From an uncultured Anaeroplasma sp. (lineage in GTDB: Bacteria > Bacillota_I > Bacilli_A > Acholeplasmatales > Anaeroplasmataceae): a stretch of 13,470 nt of DNA. The stretch lies in NCBI GenBank assembly GCA_934216145.1, contig CAKQBG010000052.1, positions 1-13,470 on the forward strand. Direction: 5' to 3'. Of the stretch, positions 1 to 6,086 are shown piece after piece. A model generated the notes under the pieces. The model had not been told where the DNA came from, did no database searches, and was given only the letters and a program-made list of their open reading frames with translations. Both the position numbers and the translations under genes were made by a program. How positions within the stretch are numbered: position 1 is the stretch's first letter; each line of letters begins with the position of its first letter.

Positions 1-22
1 ATTAATGATTTATAATACATAT

Positions 23-84
23 GTATGTTTCCTTTCTTAAGTATTTTGTCCAATTACTATTATAAAAGGAAACATACTTTTTTT
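23..84 (+). terminator. Strong intrinsic terminator at the left edge
   Basis: A perfect 13-bp inverted repeat (GTATGTTTCCTTT at 23-35 and AAAGGAAACATAC at 65-77) encloses a 29-nt loop and is followed directly by seven T residues at 78-84. This is the classic form of a rho-independent terminator. It probably ends transcription of a gene lying left of the window. The long loop is somewhat unusual and could hold additional pairing. Confidence 0.7.
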
Positions 85-90
85 GTATAC

Positions 91-212
91 ATAACTACCT
101 TAAAATGGAAAAGAGGTATTAAATCATTGCCTACCTCAAATTTTAAGAGGGTAACTACCTACCTACCTCAGAATTTAAAGAACCGGTTTTAATAGAATCG
201 AGGTTTTTTTGT
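91..212 (+). repeat. ACCT-rich imperfect repeats ending in a weak terminator-like hairpin
   Basis: Three imperfect units follow one another, each with a CTACCT block, then an A/T run, then an AAGAGG-like block: about 95-118, 131-152 and 155-176. In the first, TACCT (96-100) can pair with AGGTA (114-118). In the second, ACCTC (133-137) can pair with GAGG plus GT (147-152). The third has ACCT three times in a row (157-168). A weaker stem, AACC-GGTT (181-188) with AATCG-AGGTT, runs into a T stretch (204-210). The region may encode a small structured RNA or be a relic. No promoter or known riboswitch core was recognised. Confidence 0.3.
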
Positions 213-234
213 ATATAAGAATAACTATACATAT

Positions 235-286
235 TATCACATTATTTTAAAATGAAACTGAGTTGCAAATTCAAAATAATGTGATA
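235..286. promoter_or_regulatory. 14-bp inverted repeat straddling the promoter (candidate operator)
   Basis: TATCACATTATTTT (235-248) is the perfect reverse complement of AAAATAATGTGATA (273-286), with 24 bp between the arms. The right arm covers the spacer and the first bases of the -10 box; the left arm lies upstream of the -35. The left arm is therefore outside the transcript, so this is better read as a DNA operator than as an RNA hairpin. By the function of the downstream genes, a metal-responsive repressor of the Fur/Zur type is a natural candidate, but the sequence does not match the Bacillus Zur box (TCGTAATNATTACGA) closely. Confidence 0.5.
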
Positions 287-290
287 TAAT
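263..290 (+). promoter_or_regulatory. Sigma-A-type promoter of the CobW operon
   Basis: A perfect -10 box TATAAT at 285-290 is preceded by TG one base upstream (TGATATAAT, extended -10). A -35-like TTGCAA lies at 263-268 with 16-bp spacing. The gene start follows about 30 bp downstream. The promoter is embedded in the inverted repeat described separately, which suggests it is regulated. Confidence 0.65.
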
Positions 291-319
291 ATCAAATGTT
301 ATGAAAGGAAGTTTATAAA

Positions 320-1462
320 ATGTTAAAAATAGATATTATTTCAGGTTTTTTAGGCGCAGGAAAAACAACTTTTATTAAGAGATTATTGAATACATCATTA
401 AAGGATGAGAATGTAGTTTTAATTGAAAATGAATATGGTGAGGTATCAGTTGATACTAATTTATTAGAGGATTCTAAAATTGAAATAAAGGAATTATCTC
501 AGGGCTGTATTTGTTGTTCATTAGTTGGTGATTTTTCTAAATCATTAAATGAGGTTATTTCTAAATATAATCCAGATCGTATTTTAATTGAACCATCAGG
601 AGTAGGAAAGCTTTCTGATATTGTTCAAGCTGTATGTAAGGCTGGTTTACAAAATAATATAAATTCACTTGTTTGCTTAGTAGATGCAAAGAAGGCTAAA
701 ATGTATGATAAGAATTTTGGCGAATTCTTTGTTGATCAAATTGAAAATGCTCATACAGTTATTTTAAGCCGTACTGATGTAGCTAAGGAAGATACTGTTA
801 AGTCAGCACTTGAGATTATTCGTAAGCATAATGATCACGCTGTAGTTGTTACAACACCTATTGCTTCATTAAGTGATGAGGATTTACTTGTAGCTTATGA
901 GGGATTTGATGTTAATTTATTAAATGATATACATTTAGATCATGACGATGATGATGAATGTGAGTGTGGACATCATCACCACCATCACGACGAAGAGTGT
1001 GAGTGCCACCATGATCATGATGAAGATGAGCATCACCACCATCACGACGATGATGACGATGAATGTGAGTGTGGACATCATCACCACCATCATGATGAAG
1101 AGTGTGAGTGCCACCATGACCATGATGAAGATGAGCATCACCATCATCATTATGATGAAAATGGAGTATGCTCTTGTGGACATCATCACCATGCTGATGA
1201 GGTATTCAACTCCGTAGGTATTGAAACTGTTAAGAAGTATGATATTGATGCATTACATGCTTTATTAGATAAGATGGCTAATGGAGAATATGGTGTTATT
1301 GTACGTTCTAAGGGTATTATCCAAGGCTTAGATGGAAATTGGTATGTATTTAATTTAACTCCAGAAGAGGTTACAATTGAGAATACTAAAGCTATTCCAA
1401 TGGGTAAGATTGTTGTAATTGGTTCTCATATTGATGAGGAAGCAATTAAAGAATTATTTTAA
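320..1462 (+). CDS. COG0523/CobW family G3E GTPase with His-rich metal-binding tract (putative metallochaperone)
   Basis: 380-residue GTPase of the CobW/COG0523 group, cytoplasmic proteins that use GTP hydrolysis to deliver metals, often zinc, to client proteins. Walker A GFLGAGKTT is at residues 9-17, the family's metal-binding CxCC motif at 63-66 (GCICC), EPSG at 91-94, and SRTD at 150-153 in the G4 position (usually NKxD). A CobW C-terminal domain fills about 297-380. Between the domains, residues 205-292 are almost entirely His, Asp, Glu and Cys, containing a 35-residue unit present twice (213-247 and 248-282) plus a third partial copy. Such linkers occur in COG0523 proteins, but this one is unusually long. 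The RBS GAAAGGAAG lies just upstream of the ATG. The next gene is another CobW-like protein 12 bp downstream, so the two are surely cotranscribed. Zinc is the likeliest metal; nickel or cobalt cannot be excluded. Confidence 0.9.
   Translation: MLKIDIISGFLGAGKTTFIKRLLNTSLKDENVVLIENEYGEVSVDTNLLEDSKIEIKELSQGCICCSLVGDFSKSLNEVISKYNPDRILIEPSGVGKLSDIVQAVCKAGLQNNINSLVCLVDAKKAKMYDKNFGEFFVDQIENAHTVILSRTDVAKEDTVKSALEIIRKHNDHAVVVTTPIASLSDEDLLVAYEGFDVNLLNDIHLDHDDDDECECGHHHHHHDEECECHHDHDEDEHHHHHDDDDDECECGHHHHHHDEECECHHDHDEDEHHHHHYDENGVCSCGHHHHADEVFNSVGIETVKKYDIDALHALLDKMANGEYGVIVRSKGIIQGLDGNWYVFNLTPEEVTIENTKAIPMGKIVVIGSHIDEEAIKELF
956..1165 (+). repeat. Two-copy 105-bp in-frame tandem repeat coding for a His/Cys/Asp/Glu metal tract
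   Basis: The segment starting GAATGTGAGTGTGGACATC at 956 recurs at 1061, a period of 105 bp or exactly 35 codons. The copies differ at only a handful of positions, mostly synonymous CAC/CAT and GAC/GAT changes, pointing to recent duplication. Each unit encodes ECECG, six His, DEECEC, HHDHDEDE and five His: 14 His and 4 Cys per unit. A shorter diverged third copy (CSCG plus four His) follows at about 1169-1192. Confidence 0.9.
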
Positions 1463-1474
1463 TGAGGTGAGTAA

Positions 1475-2401
1475 ATGAAAGAAGTTCCAGTATTTCTTCT
1501 AAATGGCTTTTTAGAGTCAGGAAAAACTACTCTAATTAAGGAAATTGTTGAGAATAATGAAACCTATCATAATAATTCTACTGTAATTATTGCTTGTGAG
1601 GATGGCGAAATTGAGTATGATGAGGAATGGTGTGAGAAATACCAAATCCATGTTGAGCATATTTCTAAGCAAAGTGATTTAACTCCTGAATATATGGAGC
1701 GTGTGGATGAAATTTATATGCCTGATCGCTTTGTTATTGAATATAATGGCTTTTTTGATTGGGATATTCAGGAATTTCCTGAATATATGGTAATTTATCA
1801 ACAAATTACTTTAATTGACGCTACTACATTTAATGTTATGTTCAATAATATGAAGAAGCAATTTAATACTATGGTTAAGGATTCATCATTAGTTATTTTT
1901 AACCGTTGTGATGGAGTAAAGGATTTAGGACTATATAGAAGATGGATTCGTGCTATGAATCAAAATGCTCAAATTGCCTTTGAAAATGCTAATGGCTCTT
2001 TAACATCTATGCTTGATGAGGACCTACCTTATGATTTATCTAAGGATATTATTATGTTTGAGCCTGATGTTTATGCAACATGGTATGTTGATGTATTTGA
2101 TAATTATGAGAAGTATTATAATAAAACTATTAAGTTTGAGGTTTATGTTAGAGATATAGCTAAAAATGGTAATCTTGTTTGTGGTAGACAGGTTATGACT
2201 TGTTGTAGCCAGGATATTCAATTTTTAGGCTATGAGGTTGTTAATAAGACTAATGTTAAGCCGAAGGTTGATGATTTAATTTATTTAGAGTGTACAGTTC
2301 ATCATGAATATTCTAAATTAGCTCGTGAAGAGGTTGTTATTCTTCATGCTAAAAACATTACTATTCTTCCACCAAAAGAGGAAGAGGCTGTAGGTATGTA
2401 A
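1475..2401 (+). CDS. CobW-like P-loop GTPase fused to a YcgQ/DUF1980-like C-terminal domain
   Basis: 308 residues. The N-terminal half is a G3E GTPase: Walker A GFLESGKTT at 11-19 and a G4-type motif NRCD at 143-146. The CxCC motif of canonical CobW proteins is missing; the equivalent region has only an isolated Cys (ACEDGE, 40-45). Residues about 198-302 do not look like a CobW C-terminal domain. They resemble the C-terminal domain of YcgQ/TIGR03943 (DUF1980) proteins, partners of YcgR/YraQ-type permeases, with GRQVMTCC at 237-244, a following D247 and a closing ILPPKEEE. The RBS GAGGTGAG (1464-1471) fits the ATG at 1475. Tight coupling to the His-rich CobW gene implies a shared role in metal allocation. 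The GTPase call is firm, the domain fusion probable, the substrate unknown. Confidence 0.8.
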   Translation: MKEVPVFLLNGFLESGKTTLIKEIVENNETYHNNSTVIIACEDGEIEYDEEWCEKYQIHVEHISKQSDLTPEYMERVDEIYMPDRFVIEYNGFFDWDIQEFPEYMVIYQQITLIDATTFNVMFNNMKKQFNTMVKDSSLVIFNRCDGVKDLGLYRRWIRAMNQNAQIAFENANGSLTSMLDEDLPYDLSKDIIMFEPDVYATWYVDVFDNYEKYYNKTIKFEVYVRDIAKNGNLVCGRQVMTCCSQDIQFLGYEVVNKTNVKPKVDDLIYLECTVHHEYSKLAREEVVILHAKNITILPPKEEEAVGM

Positions 2402-2404
2402 TTA

Positions 2405-2449
2405 AAAGGCTTTCTACTTTAATTTTTAGTAGAAAGTCTTTTTATTTTT
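2405..2449 (+). terminator. Intrinsic terminator closing the CobW operon
   Basis: AAAGGCTTTCTACT (2405-2418) pairs with AGTAGAAAGTCTTT (2428-2441) over 14 positions with one G-U wobble and a 9-nt loop, followed by a T-rich tail. It separates the metal operon from the tsaE operon. Confidence 0.85.
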
Positions 2450-2460
2450 GTAAAAACAAG

Positions 2461-2466
2461 TATAAT
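2461..2466 (+). promoter_or_regulatory. Probable -10 box for the tsaE operon
   Basis: TATAAT stands 27 bp before the tsaE ATG and just after the preceding terminator. The -35 position is T-rich, without a clear TTGACA, so the promoter is supported mainly by the -10 box and location. An RBS AGGTGA (2481-2486) follows. Confidence 0.5.
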
Positions 2467-2492
2467 ATACAATGGAAATTAGGTGATTTTTT

Positions 2493-2939
2493 ATGAAGAG
2501 CTTTTTTACTACAAATAGTGAAGAGACTATTTTGCTTGGAAAAAGGATAGGAGAGCTATTAAATAAAGGAGATGTTGTTTTATTATCTGGTGATTTATCA
2601 GCAGGTAAAACAACAATTACTAAGGGAATTGGCTTAGCCTTAGGAGTTAATAGGGTTATTAATTCCCCTACATTTACAATTGTTAAGGAATATGCAGGTA
2701 CTAAATGTCCTTTATTTCATTTAGACCTTTATAGACTTGACGGTGTTAATGAGGATTTTGATTTAGAGGAATATATGGATAGAGATGGCGTTTGTGTTAT
2801 TGAATGGCCATATCAGGTTAAGGAAATTCTACCTAGTGAATATTTATTAATTGAATTAAATAGAACTGGTGATAATGATAGACAAATCAATATCACTGGT
2901 ATTGGTAGATATGAGAAAATTGAAGGTGAGTTAGAATGA
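2493..2939 (+). CDS. tsaE: TsaE, ATPase of the tRNA t6A37 synthesis complex
   Basis: 148 residues, the usual length for TsaE (YjeE). This P-loop ATPase works with TsaB and TsaD to transfer threonylcarbamoyl from threonylcarbamoyl-AMP to A37 of ANN-decoding tRNAs. Visible motifs are Walker A GDLSAGKTT (33-41), the SPTFTIV switch-like motif (58-64), HLDLYRL (76-82) and the IEW motif (103-105). It is the first gene of a five-gene cluster, with RBS AGGTGA six bases before the ATG. Its stop TGA overlaps the tsaB start (ATGA), so the two are probably translationally coupled. It is the only housekeeping gene here ending in TGA. Confidence 0.95.
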   Translation: MKSFFTTNSEETILLGKRIGELLNKGDVVLLSGDLSAGKTTITKGIGLALGVNRVINSPTFTIVKEYAGTKCPLFHLDLYRLDGVNEDFDLEEYMDRDGVCVIEWPYQVKEILPSEYLLIELNRTGDNDRQINITGIGRYEKIEGELE

Positions 2940-3511
2940 ATTCTTTAATAGTTGATTCTTCAACAACTAGATTATATATTTGTGTTGTTGTTAATAATGA
3001 AATAAAAGAGAAATATATTCCTGGTAGAAATGATCATGCAAAATATATTGTTTCTACTATTGATGAAATGCTTAAGGAATGTAATATTACTTCAGCTGAT
3101 TTAGATGAGATAATTTGTGGAATTGGACCTGGTTCATATACTGGTGTTAGAATGTCAGCTACAGTATGTAAGATGATGGCTGTATTTTTGAATAAGCCAT
3201 TATATACTGTTTCAACATTGAAGCTAATGGCATCTGGTACTAAGGGTATTGTTTTAGCTACAATTGATGCTAGACGTGGTAATGTTTTTGGTACAATTAT
3301 TGATACTAATAATGATAATTATTTAGTTAAAGAAAGTCATACTGCATATGATGAATTAAAGAAAAATAAGTATGATTATGAGGTTAATGAGGATAATTTT
3401 ATAGTTGATCCTATCTATTGTATTAATCATAAGGAGAAGGTTACTGAGCCTCATTTATTAGTACCTAATTATTTAAGAGAAACTGAAGCTGAGAGAAATC
3501 TCCATGATTAG
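2936..3511 (+). CDS. tsaB: TsaB, scaffold subunit of the t6A synthesis complex
   Basis: 191-residue ASKHA-fold protein. It pairs with TsaD and recruits TsaE for the N6-threonylcarbamoyladenosine modification. The N-terminal SLIVDSSTT is the degenerate phosphate-binding strand typical of TsaB, and GPGSYTGVR (63-71) is the family signature. The C-terminus has the usual YLRETEAE. It is somewhat shorter than common TsaB proteins (about 220-230 residues) but both ends look complete, so the shortening is internal to the C-terminal half. It overlaps tsaE by 4 bp and rimI by 8 bp. Confidence 0.93.
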   Translation: MNSLIVDSSTTRLYICVVVNNEIKEKYIPGRNDHAKYIVSTIDEMLKECNITSADLDEIICGIGPGSYTGVRMSATVCKMMAVFLNKPLYTVSTLKLMASGTKGIVLATIDARRGNVFGTIIDTNNDNYLVKESHTAYDELKKNKYDYEVNEDNFIVDPIYCINHKEKVTEPHLLVPNYLRETEAERNLHD

Positions 3512-3947
3512 AAAATATAATAAAAGTGATGTTTCTAATATTATTTTGTTAGAAAATAAGGTTTTACATACAACACTTGGTGATAGCTTGTATTTAGATT
3601 TAGATAATTCTTTTACAAGGCATTATGTTTATATTGATGATAATAATAATTTAATAGGTTATATTTCTTCTATGTTTGATGGAGAAATGATTAGTATTGA
3701 AAATTTTTGTGTTGATAATAATTCTCAAAATAAGGGAATTGGTAGTAGCCTATTAGAAAAATTATTAGCCGACTGCTATAAAGAGAATCCAAGTGAGATA
3801 ATTGGTGCGATTTTAGAGGTTAGAAAATCAAATAGTAGAGCTATTCATGTTTATGAAAAGTTTGGCTTTAAGGTTATTCATATTAGAAAGAATTATTATT
3901 CTGATAATGAAGACGCAATAGTAATGCAAAAATTATTCAATGAATAA
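3504..3947 (+). CDS. rimI: RimI-like N-acetyltransferase (GNAT family)
   Basis: 147 residues. RimI acetylates the N-terminal alanine of ribosomal protein S18 and is commonly encoded within tsa operons. The acetyl-CoA-binding motif A appears as QNKGIGSSLL (75-84). The segment LEVRKSNSRAIHVYEKFGF (104-122) is the hallmark of RimI, and NYYSDNEDAIVMQKL near the end matches the family's C-terminal strand. The start lies within the last codons of tsaB (CCATGATTAG), indicating coupling. Other GNAT substrates are possible, but the motif and position favour RimI. Confidence 0.88.
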   Translation: MIRKYNKSDVSNIILLENKVLHTTLGDSLYLDLDNSFTRHYVYIDDNNNLIGYISSMFDGEMISIENFCVDNNSQNKGIGSSLLEKLLADCYKENPSEIIGAILEVRKSNSRAIHVYEKFGFKVIHIRKNYYSDNEDAIVMQKLFNE

Positions 3948-3962
3948 TTGCGAGGTATATTT

Positions 3963-4439
3963 ATGGATAAAACAAATGCGATGCGTATTTTAGATCAAAA
4001 AAAGATTAGCTATAAAACTTATGAATATCCTCATACTGAGGGTATATGTGTAGAGGGTAGTGAGGTCGCAAGATTACTTAATCAAGATCCTAATATTGTT
4101 TTTAAGACTTTAGTAACAACATATAATAATAAATATTATGTTTGTGTTATTCCTGTTTTAAAGGAACTTGATTTAAAGAAGGCTGCCAAGGCATTTAATG
4201 TTAAATCTTTAGAGATGGTTCATGTTAAGGATTTACTAGGAATTACAGGCTATATAAGAGGAGGATGTTCTCCAATTGGAATGAAAAAACAATTTGAAAC
4301 TATTGTCGATTCATCTATTCTTAGTAGTAATGAAATTATTTTTTCTGGTGGAAAAATAGGTCTTCAAATTGAAATGAATCCAAATGATTTGAGTAAAGTG
4401 ATACGTGTTAAGTTTTTAAGTATCACAAGGGAGGAATAA
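3963..4439 (+). CDS. ybaK: YbaK/EbsC family aminoacyl-tRNA deacylase
   Basis: 158 residues from the ATG at 3963. An in-frame TTG at 3948 would extend it by five residues, but the RBS GAGGT (3952-3956) sits six bases before the ATG, so the shorter form is preferred. YbaK hydrolyses Cys-tRNA(Pro), a mischarging product of prolyl-tRNA synthetase. Family features are the VFKTLV segment near residue 47, the [14 protein letters not shown] motif (93-106) and the closing NPNDL segment. It is inserted between rimI and tsaD and leads one base away from the tsaD ATG, so it belongs to the same operon. Substrate specificity (Cys-tRNA(Pro) versus other misacylated tRNAs) cannot be read from sequence alone. 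Confidence 0.88.
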   Translation: MDKTNAMRILDQKKISYKTYEYPHTEGICVEGSEVARLLNQDPNIVFKTLVTTYNNKYYVCVIPVLKELDLKKAAKAFNVKSLEMVHVKDLLGITGYIRGGCSPIGMKKQFETIVDSSILSSNEIIFSGGKIGLQIEMNPNDLSKVIRVKFLSITREE

Positions 4440-4440
4440 A

Positions 4441-5445
4441 ATGTTAGTTTTAGGTGTAGAGTCAAGCTGTGATGAAACTTCAGTTGCCATAGTTAGAGAT
4501 GGTAAAGAGGTTTTGTCTAATGTTATTAATTCTCAAATTAAAATTCATGAGAAATTTGGTGGAGTAGTACCTGAGGTTGCTTCTCGTCATCATGTTTATC
4601 AAGTTTCTATGGTATTTGAGGAAGCTTTTAAGGTTGCAGGAGTTAAGCCTGAGGATATAGATTTAGTTGCGGTAACAGAAGGTCCAGGATTGATTGGTTC
4701 TTTACTTGTTGGTGTTAATGCTGCTAAAACATTTGCGATGATGTTTAATAAGCCTATTATTGGTGTTCATCATCTAGCAGGACATATTTACGCGAACGCT
4801 ATTGAGCATGAGATGAAATTTCCTTTAATTGCGTTATTGGTTTCTGGTGGTAATACTGAATTAATATTAATGAAGGAGCATTTTAATTTTGAAATTATTG
4901 GTGAAACATTAGATGACGCTGTAGGTGAAGCATATGATAAGGTCGCAAGAGTTGTAGGATTACCATATCCAGGTGGACCTCATGTTGATAGATTAGCTCA
5001 TTTAGGTAATGACACTTATCATTTACCTAGAGTATATCTTGATGATAATAGTTATAATTTCTCTTTTTCTGGTTTAAAGAGTGCAGTTATTAATTTAGCT
5101 CATAATGCTAGCCAAAGAGGAGAAGAAATTAATGTTAATGATTTATGCTGTTCTTTCCAAGCAAGTGTTACTGAGGTTTTAGTTAGAAAAACATTAAAGC
5201 TAGCTAAAGAAAGAGGCATTAATAATATTATTGTAGCTGGAGGAGTTTCAGCTAATAAGGGCTTAAAGGAAAGATTTATGGAGGAAGGAAAGGGCTATAA
5301 TATTTCTATTCCATCTATTAGATTATGTACTGATAATGCGGCAATGATAGCTGTTGCGGGATATTATCAATATCAAAAGAATCATAAGCTAGATGATTTA
5401 TATTTAAATGCTAGTGCTTCTTTAGAACTTTTAACAAGAGAATAA
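4441..5445 (+). CDS. tsaD: TsaD, catalytic subunit of t6A37 tRNA modification
   Basis: 334 residues, standard for bacterial TsaD (Gcp/YgjD). It transfers the threonylcarbamoyl group to A37 of tRNA. N-terminal [15 protein letters not shown] contains the ATPase-fold phosphate loop. The metal-binding HHLAGH is at 110-115, VSGGNTEL at 134-141, [17 protein letters not shown] at 154-170, [11 protein letters not shown] at 206-216, [12 protein letters not shown] at 265-276 and the metal-ligand Asp in CTDNAAM at 298. GGAGG at 4430-4434, inside the end of ybaK, serves as its RBS. All catalytic features are present. It is the last gene of the operon. Confidence 0.97.
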   Translation: MLVLGVESSCDETSVAIVRDGKEVLSNVINSQIKIHEKFGGVVPEVASRHHVYQVSMVFEEAFKVAGVKPEDIDLVAVTEGPGLIGSLLVGVNAAKTFAMMFNKPIIGVHHLAGHIYANAIEHEMKFPLIALLVSGGNTELILMKEHFNFEIIGETLDDAVGEAYDKVARVVGLPYPGGPHVDRLAHLGNDTYHLPRVYLDDNSYNFSFSGLKSAVINLAHNASQRGEEINVNDLCCSFQASVTEVLVRKTLKLAKERGINNIIVAGGVSANKGLKERFMEEGKGYNISIPSIRLCTDNAAMIAVAGYYQYQKNHKLDDLYLNASASLELLTRE

Positions 5446-5461
5446 GTTTTATAAATACCAG

Positions 5462-5483
5462 TAAAATTTTAATTTTATTTTTT
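5462..5483 (+). terminator. Weak AT-only hairpin with T-run after tsaD
   Basis: TAAAATT (5462-5468) can pair with AATTTTA (5471-5477) and is followed by six T residues. The stem is all A-T and the loop very tight, so termination here is tentative. Confidence 0.3.
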
Positions 5484-5555
5484 GATTATAATATATTTTA
5501 AATGAATATTATTTTTTAATGACTCTAAATATTATTTAATTTTATTTTGATCCAT
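5475..5555 (-). pseudogene. Start of a second small phage-type ORF, broken by TAA
   Basis: Just downstream of the holin-like remnant on the minus strand, AAGGAG (5568-5563) sits seven bases before an ATG at 5555. The frame reads MDQNKIK, then TAA, then continues YLESLKNNIHLKYIIIKK to a second TAA. The good RBS and spacing suggest a former gene start, but the peptide is too short and AT-rich to identify. Confidence 0.25.
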
Positions 5556-5556
5556 T

Positions 5557-5856
5557 TTATTTCTCCTTCGCATTAACATTTTTAGATAAAGATATAAGCT
5601 CTTAAATTTTAGAAGAAGCTTTTTCAATATAAAAATTAACCTTATTATCAATAGATAGCTGATTGAGCTTAGTTAAAACATATTCTTTCTTTTCTATTCC
5701 TGAATAATTAGTAAATTCTTTAGCTATTTTTATTAAATCAATAATTTTTTTATTTAATTTCTTTGAATTGATGAATTTAAATAAAGATAAAGAGGAAGCA
5801 AATAATAAGCTTAATGTAGTAGCTAATAGAGATATTATTATTTTAATTTTATTCAT
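5557..5856 (-). pseudogene. Degenerate phage holin-like small membrane protein
   Basis: Reading starts at the ATG at 5856 with an N-terminal hydrophobic segment (about residues 4-24), then a charged helical region containing EKKEYVLTKLNQLSIDN. That pattern resembles small holin-like (LLH / Phage_holin_6_1) proteins of Firmicutes phages. The frame stops at TAA (5604-5602) after EKASSKI, yet continues in the same frame as ELISLSKNVNAKEK to a second TAA at 5559-5557. The continuation fits the family's usual C-terminal end. A single-base change (for example GAA to TAA) in a once longer gene explains this. No other intact phage gene lies nearby. An 84-residue functional protein is the alternative. 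Confidence 0.5.
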
Positions 5857-6086
5857 TAAGTTAGATTTCTTTCTTTTATTCTAAAGATATATCTTAACTT
5901 AATTATATGCTAACAATAGATTTATCTATTAAGGTTTGGGAATCACACTTTAATAAATTTAAGTCAATAGAATATGGCAAATTAATTTTATTTTAAAATA
6001 ACAATTATAAGAAAATTCTTTTAAGGTATAGAGTTTTTTATTGTTTTATTATATAATTGTTTTAGATTTTTGAGGGGATGAAGTTT

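Larger units (their letters stand above)
5446..6086. other. Gene-poor, degenerate stretch between tsaD and glnS
   Basis: Apart from the two broken minus-strand reading frames, the region is AT-rich and holds no intact gene. Minus strand 5990-5906 has a 29-codon open stretch (NLPYSIDLNLLKCDSQTL is part of it) without start or family match; it may be another gene remnant. A TATAAT at 6052-6057 stands 29 bp before the glnS start and may be its -10 box, although no good -35 is seen. The region looks like a decayed phage or mobile insertion. Confidence 0.45.

Noticed and set aside
85..215. T-box or other known riboswitch upstream of the CobW gene
   Set aside because: No T-box AGGGTGGNACCGCG core or other known aptamer core was seen, and the operon promoter lies downstream of the block.
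956..1192. Possible CRISPR-like or minisatellite array
   Set aside because: There are only two full units without spacers, the period is exactly 35 codons and the changes are synonymous, so this is an in-frame coding repeat.
935..1217. Open frames on both strands across the His-rich region (85 and 91 codons)
   Set aside because: They are by-products of the repetitive GAT/CAT-type codons of the metal tract; the peptides are low-complexity Met/Val/Thr runs without an RBS.
2036..2221. 61-codon minus-strand frame inside the second CobW-like gene
   Set aside because: It is a shadow of the coding strand, without an RBS or promoter.
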